Shown in pieces: positions 51,249 through 59,239 of a DNA stretch of 59,239 nt. Source of the DNA: a virus; the IMG/VR virus record IMGVR_UViG_3300033153_005246, positions 1 to 59,239 of that record, one strand, 5' to 3'. The notes beneath the pieces are model-generated. The model ran no database searches and was not told the DNA's origin. It saw nothing but the letters and a program-made list of their open reading frames with translations. The first letter of the stretch is position 1; every line of letters starts with the position of its first letter. Position numbers and translations under genes: made by a program.

Positions 51249-51611
51249 TTAAATCCAATTTAACTGGTCTTTTAGAGATTCAATCCCTTCCTGTTTCTTA
51301 GCAACTATTTTAATATTCCACTCTTTAATATTGGTGATCTCTGCCTGATATTTTTTGATAATATCATTCACAAAATCTACATTAGTTATCTCACCAGTGT
51401 AATTGGGTTTTCCGGCATCAATTGATTTTTCCGACTGTGTGTATGTCCTACCTGAGAAGGATTCAATTATTACGGGTTTGGTCATTTCCCATTTTTGAAT
51501 TGCATTATTAAAAATGTTTTCACATCCCCTACAGATAAAAATACTATCTCCTGCATAATCTGAATATACATTGCCACATATTGGACATGGATTGTCGTTA
51601 TTTACTCCCAT
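51249..51611 (-). CDS. Zinc-ribbon protein with coiled-coil tail
   Basis: The 120-residue protein has CPICGNVYSDYAGDSIFICR and then GC, a four-Cys zinc ribbon (about 9-30), followed by a helical region. The frame remains open for 45 codons after its TAA, suggesting a shortened C-terminus. Function unknown. Confidence 0.6.
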   Translation of the reverse strand: MGVNNDNPCPICGNVYSDYAGDSIFICRGCENIFNNAIQKWEMTKPVIIESFSGRTYTQSEKSIDAGKPNYTGEITNVDFVNDIIKKYQAEITNIKEWNIKIVAKKQEGIESLKDQLNWI

Positions 51612-51714
51612 TCTGATTCTCCTCGTCTTTGTCTATCTCTTCCTGCATTGTTGGAGATACACCATTCTTTTTTGCACGATCCATAAATTCATCCCATGTC
51701 TCATTTTCTCTCAT
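51598..51714 (-). CDS. Small acidic protein (38 aa)
   Basis: The short ORF has a strong AAAGGAGG site and overlaps both neighbours (4 and 14 bases). The product (MRENETWDEFMDRAKKNG...) is helical and acidic. The signals support translation; the function is unknown. Confidence 0.55.
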   Translation of the reverse strand: MRENETWDEFMDRAKKNGVSPTMQEEIDKDEENQNGSK

Positions 51715-51941
51715 TCTAATCCTCCTTTTAGTAGGTCATCTTTGAGAGTTTCACGTATCCCATATGTCCCTTCTCCGTTTTCTTCAATTCTCCCAATACA
51801 ATACTGTATCAAAACAATAGCAAGCTCAAACTTCTTCTCAAGTTCTTCATAATCTGATTCTAATTTTCTAACTTCTTTAGGCTCACAAATTTCTTTTCTT
51901 AAAGGAGTGTGTACTATTTTGATTTTTATTGGTTTTCTCAT
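51711..51941 (-). CDS. Small helical protein
   Basis: The 76-residue protein has a basic N-terminus (RKPIKIKIVH) and a helical remainder. It lies 14 bases after the DNA ligase gene with GGAG upstream. No known motif. Confidence 0.55.
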   Translation of the reverse strand: MRKPIKIKIVHTPLRKEICEPKEVRKLESDYEELEKKFELAIVLIQYCIGRIEENGEGTYGIRETLKDDLLKGGLE

Positions 51942-51955
51942 ATTATTAGTTCTCC

Positions 51956-53830
51956 TTATCCAATCATTTCCAAAAGCTGTTCTTCTGAAATTATTTCCAC
52001 ACCTAATTCTTTTGCTTTCTTATTTTTAGATGAATTACTAAGCTTATCATTATTAACTAAGTAATCTGTTTTACTATTCACAGCAGATCCTACTTTTCCT
52101 CCCAGTAGTTCGATACTCTCTTGAATATCTTTCCTACTACCAGAATGTAGTTTCCCAGTAATTACAAAAGATATACCTTGTAATTTCACATTAGATATTT
52201 TTACTTCTTTTATATTGATATACTGAAGAACATTATCCATTTCCTGCTTTAAAGATTCCATATGTTCTGAAAATACATTGTAAAGTTTAGAACCCAAACC
52301 ATCAATCTGAATGAACTCTTCTTTTGTAATATTCCTTATATCCTGCAATGTCGTAAATCCTGCACCAATAAGTTTTTTTGTATGACGTTCTCCAAATGCT
52401 CGGATATTAAATCCCGCAATGAATTTCTCTAAAGGAATCTCTTTAACTTTGTATAATTCATCTAGTGCTTTTTCGGTAGCTCTTTTTAAATTTGTCAGTT
52501 CTAATGCGATCTCTTTAAAATCAGGAAGATAGAGATCTGCAATTTCCATCACAATTTCCTGCTCTACTAATCTTACCACCATTTCCTTACCAAACCCATA
52601 CACATCAAGATGTTCTATCCATTTATTTATTCGCTGTACAGTTTTAGCTGTGCACAGGGGCGACTTACAATACAATCTGGTACTTGCATCCATTTCTACT
52701 GTCCCACCGCAAACTGGACATTCCTCTGGTGTCTCGATAGCTATTCTACGCTCATTTCTTTCATGTACTCTTTCTACTTTCGGAATTATATCGTTGCGTT
52801 TGCAAATCACAACTGTATCTCCAATAGCTATATCTAATCTATTTATTTCAGCTATATTTACTAAAGAGGCTTTTGCGACATTGCTACCATCAATAAAAAC
52901 GGATTTTAATTGTGCTACAGGAGTAAGTGTTTCTCCTGAAATTTGCCACTCCACCCCTTCTAAGGTTGTAGTCGTTTCTGTTGCTGGAAACTTCCATGCA
53001 ATCTGTTTTTTTGGTCTATCCTTTTTCCTATCGTTTATATCGATCTTATTAGATTTTAATACAAGCCCATCAATCTGGAGATTTAAAGAGGATCTTGTAT
53101 CTAAAACATTTTCAGAAATTGGTATAAACTCTTCAATAGAATTACAGAAATATGTCTGAGGTTGATTAAATCCTTCATATTCTAAGAAATTATTAATTCC
53201 CTTATTAGTAATCATATCACCACTGTCTCCCATAGAAGTGTCATATGCAATAAACTCCAAATATTTACAATTAACACTATTGTGTTTCTTTACAAAACCT
53301 GAAGCTAAGTTTCTTGGGTTTTCATAATCTTCAGAAAACTTTTCTCTAAATATATGCTGGGGTAGACATACTTCTCCTCTAATAGAAATCAGATCTTTAG
53401 ATTGGATTGTAGAAGGAATACCATTAATATTTATAGCATTAGGGGTGACTAAATCTCCCAAAATTCCCGTTCCCCTCGTAATGGATTTAGTAAGCTTTCC
53501 TTTATTATAAATCACTTCCAGCGAAATCCCATCTAATTTATGCTGCACCATAATTGGGAATTCAATATTATTTAATCGAACCCAATTTCTTATTTCTGTT
53601 TCTGTAGTTGCTTTATGCTGTGATCCCATCATTAGCAGATGATCTGCTTTAGGCCAATTAGATACAACATCATTCCCTATCTTCAACAATACAGATGAAT
53701 CTGGGTATTTATTTTGAAGCTCATCCCACAATTTATCAAATTCTGCATCAGACATTATGGGCTTGCTATTTTTATAGTATGCTTGTTGTGCCTCTTGTAT
53801 TAGCGTTTCTAATGTTGATTGTTCTTTCAT
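51956..53830 (-). CDS. ligA: NAD-dependent DNA ligase
   Basis: The 624-residue protein is almost full bacterial LigA length. It has a short Ia domain, the adenylation site HKLDGIS (K98), IRGEVCLP, an OB domain, a zinc finger (ECPVCGG and CKSPLC, about 370-395), helix-hairpin-helix repeats (GLGSKLYNVF, IDGL) and a C-terminal BRCT domain (FVITGKLHSGSRKDIQESIE and NSKTDYLVNND). It seals nicks using NAD+. Most phages use smaller ATP ligases or BRCT-less NAD ligases. AAAGGAG precedes the start. Confidence 0.9.
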   Translation of the reverse strand: MKEQSTLETLIQEAQQAYYKNSKPIMSDAEFDKLWDELQNKYPDSSVLLKIGNDVVSNWPKADHLLMMGSQHKATTETEIRNWVRLNNIEFPIMVQHKLDGISLEVIYNKGKLTKSITRGTGILGDLVTPNAININGIPSTIQSKDLISIRGEVCLPQHIFREKFSEDYENPRNLASGFVKKHNSVNCKYLEFIAYDTSMGDSGDMITNKGINNFLEYEGFNQPQTYFCNSIEEFIPISENVLDTRSSLNLQIDGLVLKSNKIDINDRKKDRPKKQIAWKFPATETTTTLEGVEWQISGETLTPVAQLKSVFIDGSNVAKASLVNIAEINRLDIAIGDTVVICKRNDIIPKVERVHERNERRIAIETPEECPVCGGTVEMDASTRLYCKSPLCTAKTVQRINKWIEHLDVYGFGKEMVVRLVEQEIVMEIADLYLPDFKEIALELTNLKRATEKALDELYKVKEIPLEKFIAGFNIRAFGERHTKKLIGAGFTTLQDIRNITKEEFIQIDGLGSKLYNVFSEHMESLKQEMDNVLQYINIKEVKISNVKLQGISFVITGKLHSGSRKDIQESIELLGGKVGSAVNSKTDYLVNNDKLSNSSKNKKAKELGVEIISEEQLLEMIG

Positions 53831-53831
53831 T

Positions 53832-54155
53832 TTATTCTCCTTTAATTTGGTTGAGAGCTTTGTCAGACAGTTTAACTATAACATTGCTTAAACTTTTTAC
53901 ATCATAATCACCTTCTACACATGGGAAAAATGATTTAATACTTTTTATTGTTTTCTCAGCAACTCTGAGCTTTTCCTCAAGTTTTGTAGTGTACATTTCT
54001 GCTTTAAGTGGCAACTCAGCAGCTCCGTGTCTTACATCCCTATGCCCTTCTTTGTAAATTACTTCTTTATTTTTCAATCCAATAGAACCACCCATTTTAT
54101 TCTTATCAATTCGTATATTCATTATTTCTGTATGTAAATCTATCTTCTTACTCAT
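53832..54155 (-). CDS. Conserved-looking small phage protein, unknown
   Basis: The 107-residue protein contains NKEVIYKEGHRDVRHGAAEL followed by a helix, a pattern I recognise from many phage genomes without a known function. It directly precedes the ligase gene with AAGGA upstream. Confidence 0.6.
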   Translation of the reverse strand: MSKKIDLHTEIMNIRIDKNKMGGSIGLKNKEVIYKEGHRDVRHGAAELPLKAEMYTTKLEEKLRVAEKTIKSIKSFFPCVEGDYDVKSLSNVIVKLSDKALNQIKGE

Positions 54156-54172
54156 ATTTTTTCCTTTATCTT

Positions 54173-54292
54173 TTATCCTTTTTCAATAAATTTTAACCAC
54201 TCATCGTATGTTGTGGTACTACTTCCAAAAGAAGAAGCATTATTGTCTTCCAACCATCTTGCGAGTTCCTTTGGTGTTGTAAATACTGTCAA
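54173..54292 (-). CDS. Small protein, start uncertain
   Basis: The C-terminal part (TPKELARWLEDNNASSF and TTTYDEWLKFIEKG) looks like a real small protein. No ATG with a good ribosome-binding site exists; TTG at 54292 is the best non-overlapping start and would give about 39 residues. The frame extends upstream into the helicase gene. Function unknown. Confidence 0.4.
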   Translation of the reverse strand: MTVFTTPKELARWLEDNNASSFGSSTTTYDEWLKFIEKG

Positions 54293-54311
54293 TAGGAAAA
54301 ATTGAAATAAC

Positions 54312-55760
54312 TCACAAATCTTCCAAATCTGCAATGTCTTCCTCGTCATAATTATTATCACAAATTACGGTAGAATAGTTTGGTATATCTTTTTTCCACC
54401 TTGAATCAATTATTGCCCTTCCAAATAGGAAATTTTGCAGTGTTACGACCTCACCAAAATATTCTTCATTTCTACCACTCGCAGATATTCTCATTATACC
54501 TCTTTCTTTTTCCTCATTAGTTTGATTAAGAGAAAGCAGCAATGAAGCGTGATGGAAAAGAGAATAAGATTCTGCGATTGTCTCCTCTGAACCGCCCGTC
54601 TTAAGTCCAGATTTTGCGAACTGAATTGGAGCTAATACCATTAATTTCATCTCTTCACACATCTCTCTTTTTATTCTGGTAGCCGTATCGTCATATTGAT
54701 GTCGTTTTTCTTTTCCTTTAGCACCTGAAATAAGAGAAAGCTGATCAATTACAATTACATCTAAGTCAATCCCATCATTTTGTGATGCATTAATTATAGT
54801 AGTCTTCATAGCATCAATACTTGATCCTCCAGTAATGGTATCAAAAAAAAGAAATTGTCCCGGCTTGCATTGTCTATCAAATAATCTCCAAACTCTTTCA
54901 GCTCTTTTGGGTGTTAATTGCTTAATCTTGTGTTTTTCGTACTGTATATTACCACGTTTGTCAAACTCAGGTGTATATTTTTCTTTAGTGATTTTTTTAA
55001 ATGTTTGACCACTTACAAATTGGGCTAATCGTTTCCCAAACAAGTCCCACCCCATTTCTAAACTAAAATAAGCAACATTCAAGCCTGCCTGCATTGCATA
55101 CATAGCTAACTGCATACTGTAAAAACTTTTTCCACGTTTTGAATTCCCACCTATCATGAAGAAATCTGCTGGTGCTATTTCGGGAACTAACTCACCTAAA
55201 GCTCCGGGTATTTTAAATAAGGATGACTTTTGAGTAAAAAGATCATTAAGAGCATTCCTGTCTTTAAATACATTAATACCCTTAGAACCATTTTTCTCTT
55301 TCCTCACATAACGCTTCTGTTCCTTCTCAGCCTCTGCAATTTTCCCCAGAGAAACCAACCCTTTTACTTTATCAGCATTTTCTGTTAGGCTCCTGCCCTT
55401 AATGTAATCTTCTACTTGATGGAAAATATAGTCTCCATCAAATTTGGTTTTATCCTCAATATATTTGGCATTAATATTTTCTAAAGTAGATTCAATAAGC
55501 TCAACATCTTCTTCACTTTGGATATTCTTACTCTCTGCTTTAAAGATATCCATGATAGATTCATTGGGTGCAACACTGTATTTACGGTGGTAATCTAACG
55601 TCCATCCTATGATAATTCTTAAATATTTGGATTTCAGGAGATTTAGGTCTTCTCCTATCAAAAGTTGGAAATCCCTACAGAATTTGGTGCTGATGATTGT
55701 TCCTATGGCTGAATTCATTTCGTCATCTAAACTTATTTTACTTCTTCGGTACTTACCCAT
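54312..55760 (-). CDS. DnaB-like replicative DNA helicase
   Basis: The start MGKYRRSKISL has GAGGGA upstream and overlaps the methyltransferase stop. The 482-residue protein has a helical N-terminal domain (1-160), Walker A MIGGNSKRGKSFYSMQ (about 202-217), FSLEMGWDLFGKRLAQF, Walker B DVIVIDQLSLI, and a C-terminal IMRISASGRNEEYFGEV. This is the RecA-fold motor of DnaB/T4 gp41 helicases that unwind the fork 5'-3'. No primase domain is attached and none was recognised elsewhere in the window. Confidence 0.85.
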   Translation of the reverse strand: MGKYRRSKISLDDEMNSAIGTIISTKFCRDFQLLIGEDLNLLKSKYLRIIIGWTLDYHRKYSVAPNESIMDIFKAESKNIQSEEDVELIESTLENINAKYIEDKTKFDGDYIFHQVEDYIKGRSLTENADKVKGLVSLGKIAEAEKEQKRYVRKEKNGSKGINVFKDRNALNDLFTQKSSLFKIPGALGELVPEIAPADFFMIGGNSKRGKSFYSMQLAMYAMQAGLNVAYFSLEMGWDLFGKRLAQFVSGQTFKKITKEKYTPEFDKRGNIQYEKHKIKQLTPKRAERVWRLFDRQCKPGQFLFFDTITGGSSIDAMKTTIINASQNDGIDLDVIVIDQLSLISGAKGKEKRHQYDDTATRIKREMCEEMKLMVLAPIQFAKSGLKTGGSEETIAESYSLFHHASLLLSLNQTNEEKERGIMRISASGRNEEYFGEVVTLQNFLFGRAIIDSRWKKDIPNYSTVICDNNYDEEDIADLEDL

Positions 55761-56532
55761 CCATTCCCTCATTCTCAATCCTATATTTTGCTACATCTAC
55801 CCATTTCCAATTAAAGAATTCCGACTTTTCTTTTTCACAATATCCATTATCAATTCCTATGAAGTTTCTATTTAAGTTTTTACAAGCTACTCCTGTAGAT
55901 CCTGATCCCATCGTACAATCCAAAACTGTATCTCTTTCATTGGTAAAAGTCTTAACAAAGAATTCCATCAATGCTACAGGCTTTTGAGTTGGATGATAAT
56001 TACTGGTTAAAATATCCCTTTGTATTTTCAGTACCTGAGTGGGGTATCTCCATCCAGTATCTTCATATTCCTTAACAGCTTTCTCATTACTGTCTGTTAA
56101 TACACCCATCTTTCCGTTCTTGACTTTATTACTTCGTTTAGCACCAGTATACTTAATCATTTGTGGATTATACGTTGGTTGTTTATTATAAAAGATGCAA
56201 CATTCTTCTACCGTTTTTCCAGCTCTTCTTTTAACTTGAGCAATATTTGTTAGTCGCTCTTTCTCCCAATAATAGCAGTATTTAAATATTTTATAATTAG
56301 AGGAAATAAGGGCAGAAGTAAATGGTTGCTGTGCTGTTAAAACAATGGCTCCATTGTGTTTATTTAATTTGTTGAATCGTTCCCACATTGGTTCAAAAGG
56401 GATAATCTTGTCCCATGCTAAATTTGTAACAGAATATGGTAGATCTGTGATAATTGCATCTACCTTAATTCCTTCTTCAATTAATTCATCCATGATTTCC
56501 AGTGTATTTCCGTGTATTAATCTGTTATTCAT
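55753..56532 (-). CDS. Beta-class adenine/N4-cytosine DNA methyltransferase
   Basis: The 259-residue protein has the catalytic motif AIITDLPYSV near the N-terminus, then HPTQKPVALMEFFVKTF and the SAM site VLDCTMGSGSTGVACK at the C-terminus. Catalytic motif before SAM motif is the permuted (beta) order typical of DpnA-type or MboII-like enzymes. The next gene, a homing endonuclease, overlaps it by eight bases. Confidence 0.85.
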   Translation of the reverse strand: MNNRLIHGNTLEIMDELIEEGIKVDAIITDLPYSVTNLAWDKIIPFEPMWERFNKLNKHNGAIVLTAQQPFTSALISSNYKIFKYCYYWEKERLTNIAQVKRRAGKTVEECCIFYNKQPTYNPQMIKYTGAKRSNKVKNGKMGVLTDSNEKAVKEYEDTGWRYPTQVLKIQRDILTSNYHPTQKPVALMEFFVKTFTNERDTVLDCTMGSGSTGVACKNLNRNFIGIDNGYCEKEKSEFFNWKWVDVAKYRIENEGMDG

Positions 56533-57301
56533 TTACACCTCTGCTATTGTCAAAAGAATATTCACCACGATACTTTTCTTCTCCTTCTTTACGAGCTTTT
56601 ATAGCATCTTCTTTGTTTGTAAATCGCCCTAAAAATCTTTGTTTATGTCCTATAGTTATACCAACTTCCCATTTATTATAAGTAGATGACCAAAATACAC
56701 CAGCTATTCCTGATGAATTATTTGTGTTTTTTTTCCTATTCATACTATTTTGTAAATGAGTGCAAATTCTTATATTATTTCTCCTATTATTCAGTCCATT
56801 GCCATCTTTATGGTCTACTACATACTCATCTATAGGAGAAAGTAGTAGTCTATGCATTAGGATATTCTTATGCTCATAATTATAAGTACTTCTAAGGGAT
56901 GCACAAGCATAAAAAGTATTACCATATTCTGTCTTAAGTACTCTCCAACAATAATTTTTAATTATTGGATAATCATTTTTATTAATAATGGTATATGTAT
57001 TTTCTTTATTAAAGAAAAATACCTTAATATAATCACCACATTCTTCTATTCTATTAGTTTTTTTACTTCTTTTAGATACAGTTTCCTTTCTGATACACCC
57101 ACAGGATTTTGGATTATTGCTAATTAATCCATGTTTGCTTGCTAAAGTAGTATTTCCACAATCACACTTACATATATATTTCCACACACTAGGAAGTATT
57201 CTTTTGCCATTTTTAATTTTACTACTCTCATCAACTTCTATTACAGTAAGTCTATTAAATTTCATTCCTTTCTTTAAATATTTAGGGTATTTCTTTTTCA
57301 T
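56525..57301 (-). CDS. HNH-AP2 homing endonuclease, copy 3
   Basis: The 258-residue paralogue of the proteins at 27524-28276 and 29396-30148: KYPKYLKKGMKFNRLTVIEV, CKCDCGN...SCGC, HNH core LMHRLLLSPIDEYVVDHKDG with NNIRICTHLQN, and AP2 domain GIAGVFWSSTYNKWEVGI plus GRFTNKEDAIK. It lies between the SNF2-type helicase and a methyltransferase. The frame is intact with a GGAG start. Confidence 0.85.
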   Translation of the reverse strand: MKKKYPKYLKKGMKFNRLTVIEVDESSKIKNGKRILPSVWKYICKCDCGNTTLASKHGLISNNPKSCGCIRKETVSKRSKKTNRIEECGDYIKVFFFNKENTYTIINKNDYPIIKNYCWRVLKTEYGNTFYACASLRSTYNYEHKNILMHRLLLSPIDEYVVDHKDGNGLNNRRNNIRICTHLQNSMNRKKNTNNSSGIAGVFWSSTYNKWEVGITIGHKQRFLGRFTNKEDAIKARKEGEEKYRGEYSFDNSRGVNE

Positions 57302-58977
57302 TTCTTCTCCTTATACATCTTTATCAATTCTTTATACATGTTAGAAACTTGCCCTTTCCCATCAAATTCACCATCTATAACAGCATCCGAAGTAGCTTGT
57401 TTTTCTTGTATTATCTCTAATACTTTTTCATCCACTGTATTTCTGCCTACTAAATGATATACTTTAGTAATCCCTATCTTATTCATCCTATTGAGTCTTC
57501 CTATGGCTTGAATCAATGCCCCAGAGGTAAAAGGATCTTGGTATAGTACCATAGTGGTTGAAATCAGATGGAGTCCATCTAATCCTTCCTTTCCGGCTAT
57601 GAGATTTAAAGCAAAGATATTTATCTTAGGGTCTTCAATAAATTTGTCAATTAAATTCAATCTTTCATCCATAGGAATAGAACCGTCTATCTTTAAAGCC
57701 CTATCTCCATAGTGTTCCATAACTATACCCATTAAAGCCTTATTGTGAATGAATATAACAATTTTATCAGTATTATCTAATAAATCATCTGTAAATGATA
57801 AACAAGAAGAAGCCTTATTTTCGTAGCAACATTTCATTAATGCTTGCATTTTTTGCAAGCCTGTAGCAGTATTGTCTTCATCTGTTTTAGCATGTTCAGA
57901 GAACTCTTCCTCTATTTTTATATACTCATCATAATTATCTAAATCCACAGGGACAATACTTTGAACCACAGGAGGCAAATCTGGCATAACTTCTTCTGGT
58001 TTAAAACGTATCAACAAATTATTTTTCAATAAAGTATGTAATTCAGCAGCATTACTAAGTCCATCAAATGTCCTTATTTTTCTACCTTTCCCAAGAAACT
58101 TCCATTGAGGATCACAAAATCTATTTAAAAAACTATATCTATTTGGAAAGACTTTTGGTTTCAATATATTCGCCATATTGAATATTTCCTTAGTTTTATT
58201 GTTAATGAACGTAGCAGAAAGAGCTAGAAAGTAAGGGACTCCTTCAGATAAGTATTTTATACTATGATAGGTTTTAGAATTTTCATTAGCGTATTTCTGA
58301 GCCTCATCGGTAAGTATCATTTCAAATTTATTTGACCTAAACTCTACCAATTTCTGAGAAGGTGTTGGCACTTTCTTTTTTCCCACAAAATCTATCTGTC
58401 TGCTAAATTTCTCATAATTAATTATAAAAATATCGTATGCTCCTTTATAATCAATGAGTTCATTTGTATTTTTTATAATTTTTATACGATCATCTTTATT
58501 AACCCATTTGAAATATTCACGTTTTAGATTGTGGGTTGTGGAAGAAGTAGTCACCATAAGTACAGGGAACTTTTCTTTCCAATCTATTACAGCCATTGCT
58601 ATTAATGATTTACCACTGCCTACCGGAAGTCCTACTCCGGCTCTAAATTTAAAATACTTAATGAGTTTCATAGTTTTCTTCTGAAATGGTCGCATTACCT
58701 TTTCGTATTCTTCTGGGATGGCTATTTGATTCACTCTTCTCCAGTTAATATCCTGTGTTCCCTTCCATTTATTATACACATCAGGATGCAGGTCAAAGTT
58801 AAGTTTATGTAGCATCTCCACATATTCATCATCCCATACTATCTCCCACTCTGATGATGCTCCAATAAACTTCCGATCTTGTGCCGGAATAGTTTTAATC
58901 TTTTCTAAAATCTTTTTGAAATCGTTTCCTTTGAACTTCAAAAGGATTCTGTTTTCATTGAGTCTCGCTTTTTTCAG
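57298..58977 (-). CDS. SNF2-family DNA helicase
   Basis: A 559-residue SF2 motor with motif I GLPVGSGKSLIAMAVID, motif Ia VTTSSTTHN, motif II MILTDEAQKYAN (DEAQ), motif III ALSATFINN, motif V NLIAGKEGLDGLHLISTT and motif VI LIQAIGRLNRMNKIG. This is the SNF2 type that translocates on dsDNA. The start is unusual: AAAGGAG sits six bases before CTG at 58977. The frame stays open upstream to a GTG inside the repeat array, but that has no ribosome-binding site. First gene of the - strand arm. Confidence 0.75.
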   Translation of the reverse strand: MKKARLNENRILLKFKGNDFKKILEKIKTIPAQDRKFIGASSEWEIVWDDEYVEMLHKLNFDLHPDVYNKWKGTQDINWRRVNQIAIPEEYEKVMRPFQKKTMKLIKYFKFRAGVGLPVGSGKSLIAMAVIDWKEKFPVLMVTTSSTTHNLKREYFKWVNKDDRIKIIKNTNELIDYKGAYDIFIINYEKFSRQIDFVGKKKVPTPSQKLVEFRSNKFEMILTDEAQKYANENSKTYHSIKYLSEGVPYFLALSATFINNKTKEIFNMANILKPKVFPNRYSFLNRFCDPQWKFLGKGRKIRTFDGLSNAAELHTLLKNNLLIRFKPEEVMPDLPPVVQSIVPVDLDNYDEYIKIEEEFSEHAKTDEDNTATGLQKMQALMKCCYENKASSCLSFTDDLLDNTDKIVIFIHNKALMGIVMEHYGDRALKIDGSIPMDERLNLIDKFIEDPKINIFALNLIAGKEGLDGLHLISTTMVLYQDPFTSGALIQAIGRLNRMNKIGITKVYHLVGRNTVDEKVLEIIQEKQATSDAVIDGEFDGKGQVSNMYKELIKMYKEKK

Positions 58978-58993
58978 TGTTTTCTCCTTTCTT

Positions 58994-59160
58994 TCCAATA
59001 ACTGCCCCTTTTTAAGCAATAGGTACACTACCAGCTTTTGATACTAAACACGTAAGTCCTCCAATAACTGCCCCTTTTTAAGCAATAGGTACACATACCT
59101 TACCAAGTAGATCTTATTTTATGCCTCCAATAACTGCCCCTTTTTAAGCAATAGGTACAC
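58994..59160. CRISPR. CRISPR-like array: three direct repeats, two spacers
   Basis: Identical 35-bp repeats at 58994-59028, 59060-59094 and 59126-59160 are separated by two unrelated 31-base sequences (59029-59059, 59095-59125), an exact 66-bp period. On the + strand the repeat begins TCCAATAACTGCCCC and ends AAGCAATAGGTACAC. The second and third copies also share CC before it (37 bp); the first has TT there. On the - strand transcript ATTGCTT can pair with GGGCAGT (7 bp with G-U pairs). Repeat and spacer sizes fit CRISPR. No cas gene is visible in the window. Alternatives are operators or replication iterons. Confidence 0.6.
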
Positions 59161-59217
59161 AGTGACAATATAACTCTTTTCAGTGTAGCTATTTAGGATA
59201 ATTATTAGTGAGGAAAA

Positions 59218-59239
59218 ATGAATAATCATAATCAAAAAT
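59218..59239 (+). CDS. Start of a + strand gene that runs out of the window
   Basis: ATG at 59218 follows GTGAGGA at a good distance and begins MNNHNQK before the window ends. It is divergent from the SNF2-type helicase gene and lies 57 bases after the last repeat of the array, so the repeats form its upstream region. It is the natural candidate for an effector associated with the array, but only seven codons are visible and no family can be named. Confidence 0.4.

Noticed and set aside
57298-58977. The SNF2-type helicase as a Cas3 or Cas10d-like protein linked to the array
   Set aside because: It has no HD nuclease domain, its motifs are those of SNF2 motors, and similar helicases are common in phage replication regions.
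1-59239. Integrase, repressor or attachment sites indicating a prophage
   Set aside because: No tyrosine or serine recombinase, CI-like repressor or flanking direct repeat was found, so no lysogeny module is claimed.

Overview
The window is part of the genome of an AT-rich, lytic-looking tailed dsDNA phage (roughly one third G+C by eye). Nearly every gene has a Shine-Dalgarno sequence, and neighbours abut or overlap by a few bases. Three things argue for a diderm host: an overlapping inner-membrane/lipoprotein spanin pair, a second phage lipoprotein with a typical lipobox, and an exported lytic transglycosylase. A cobalamin-type (class II) ribonucleotide reductase and a flavin-type thymidylate synthase homologue fit an anaerobic host. 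A gut spirochaete or similar bacterium is possible, but that is inference. No integrase, repressor or attachment site was seen.

Layout. Bases 1-4443 (+ strand) are the end of the late region: a tail or receptor-binding protein cut by the window edge, two papain-like cysteine hydrolase candidates, two small membrane proteins (holin candidates) and the spanin pair, closed by a strong terminator at 4499-4529. From 4526 to about 58977 everything is on the - strand and convergent to the late genes. This arm holds replication, repair, nucleotide-metabolism and host-takeover genes plus many small unknown proteins. In window order: a split Rad50/SbcC-like ATPase with its SbcD-like nuclease, RNase H, HNH nuclease, RecA-like recombinase, single-strand-binding protein, MazG-like protein, adenine methyltransferase, tRNA-Cys and an unusual structured RNA, class II RNR, thioredoxin, a stand-alone sigma region 4, clamp loader, ThyX homologue, dNMP kinase, RNA ligase, deoxyribonucleotidase, RlaP-like nucleotidyltransferase, CCA-adding enzyme, (p)ppGpp-hydrolase-like HD protein, a UDG-like/DNA polymerase A fusion, PIF1/Dda-like helicase, sliding-clamp candidate, transglycosylase, cytosine methyltransferase, M23 peptidase, NAD-dependent DNA ligase, DnaB-like helicase, further methyltransferases and a SNF2-type helicase. 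Three related HNH-AP2 homing endonucleases interrupt the arm. No primase or RNA polymerase was recognised.

How it fits together. The polymerase, clamp, clamp loader, helicase, SSB, ligase, RNase H and recombinase supply most of a replisome and recombination set. RNR, thioredoxin, ThyX, dNMP kinase, MazG and deoxyribonucleotidase feed it with dNTPs. RNA ligase, the RlaP-like enzyme and the CCA-adding enzyme look like an RNA repair set, which suits a phage that carries its own tRNA. Ten well-matched sigma70-type promoters, all on the - strand and all with exactly 17 bp between the -35 and -10 hexamers, divide the arm into transcription units.

The most unusual element is at the right edge. Three near-perfect 35-37 bp direct repeats at 58994-59160 are separated by two different 31-base sequences, a CRISPR-like period of 66 bp. 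They lie in a divergent intergenic region, directly upstream of a + strand gene that starts at 59218 and runs out of the window. No cas gene is recognisable inside the window, so the partner, if there is one, is probably just outside it.
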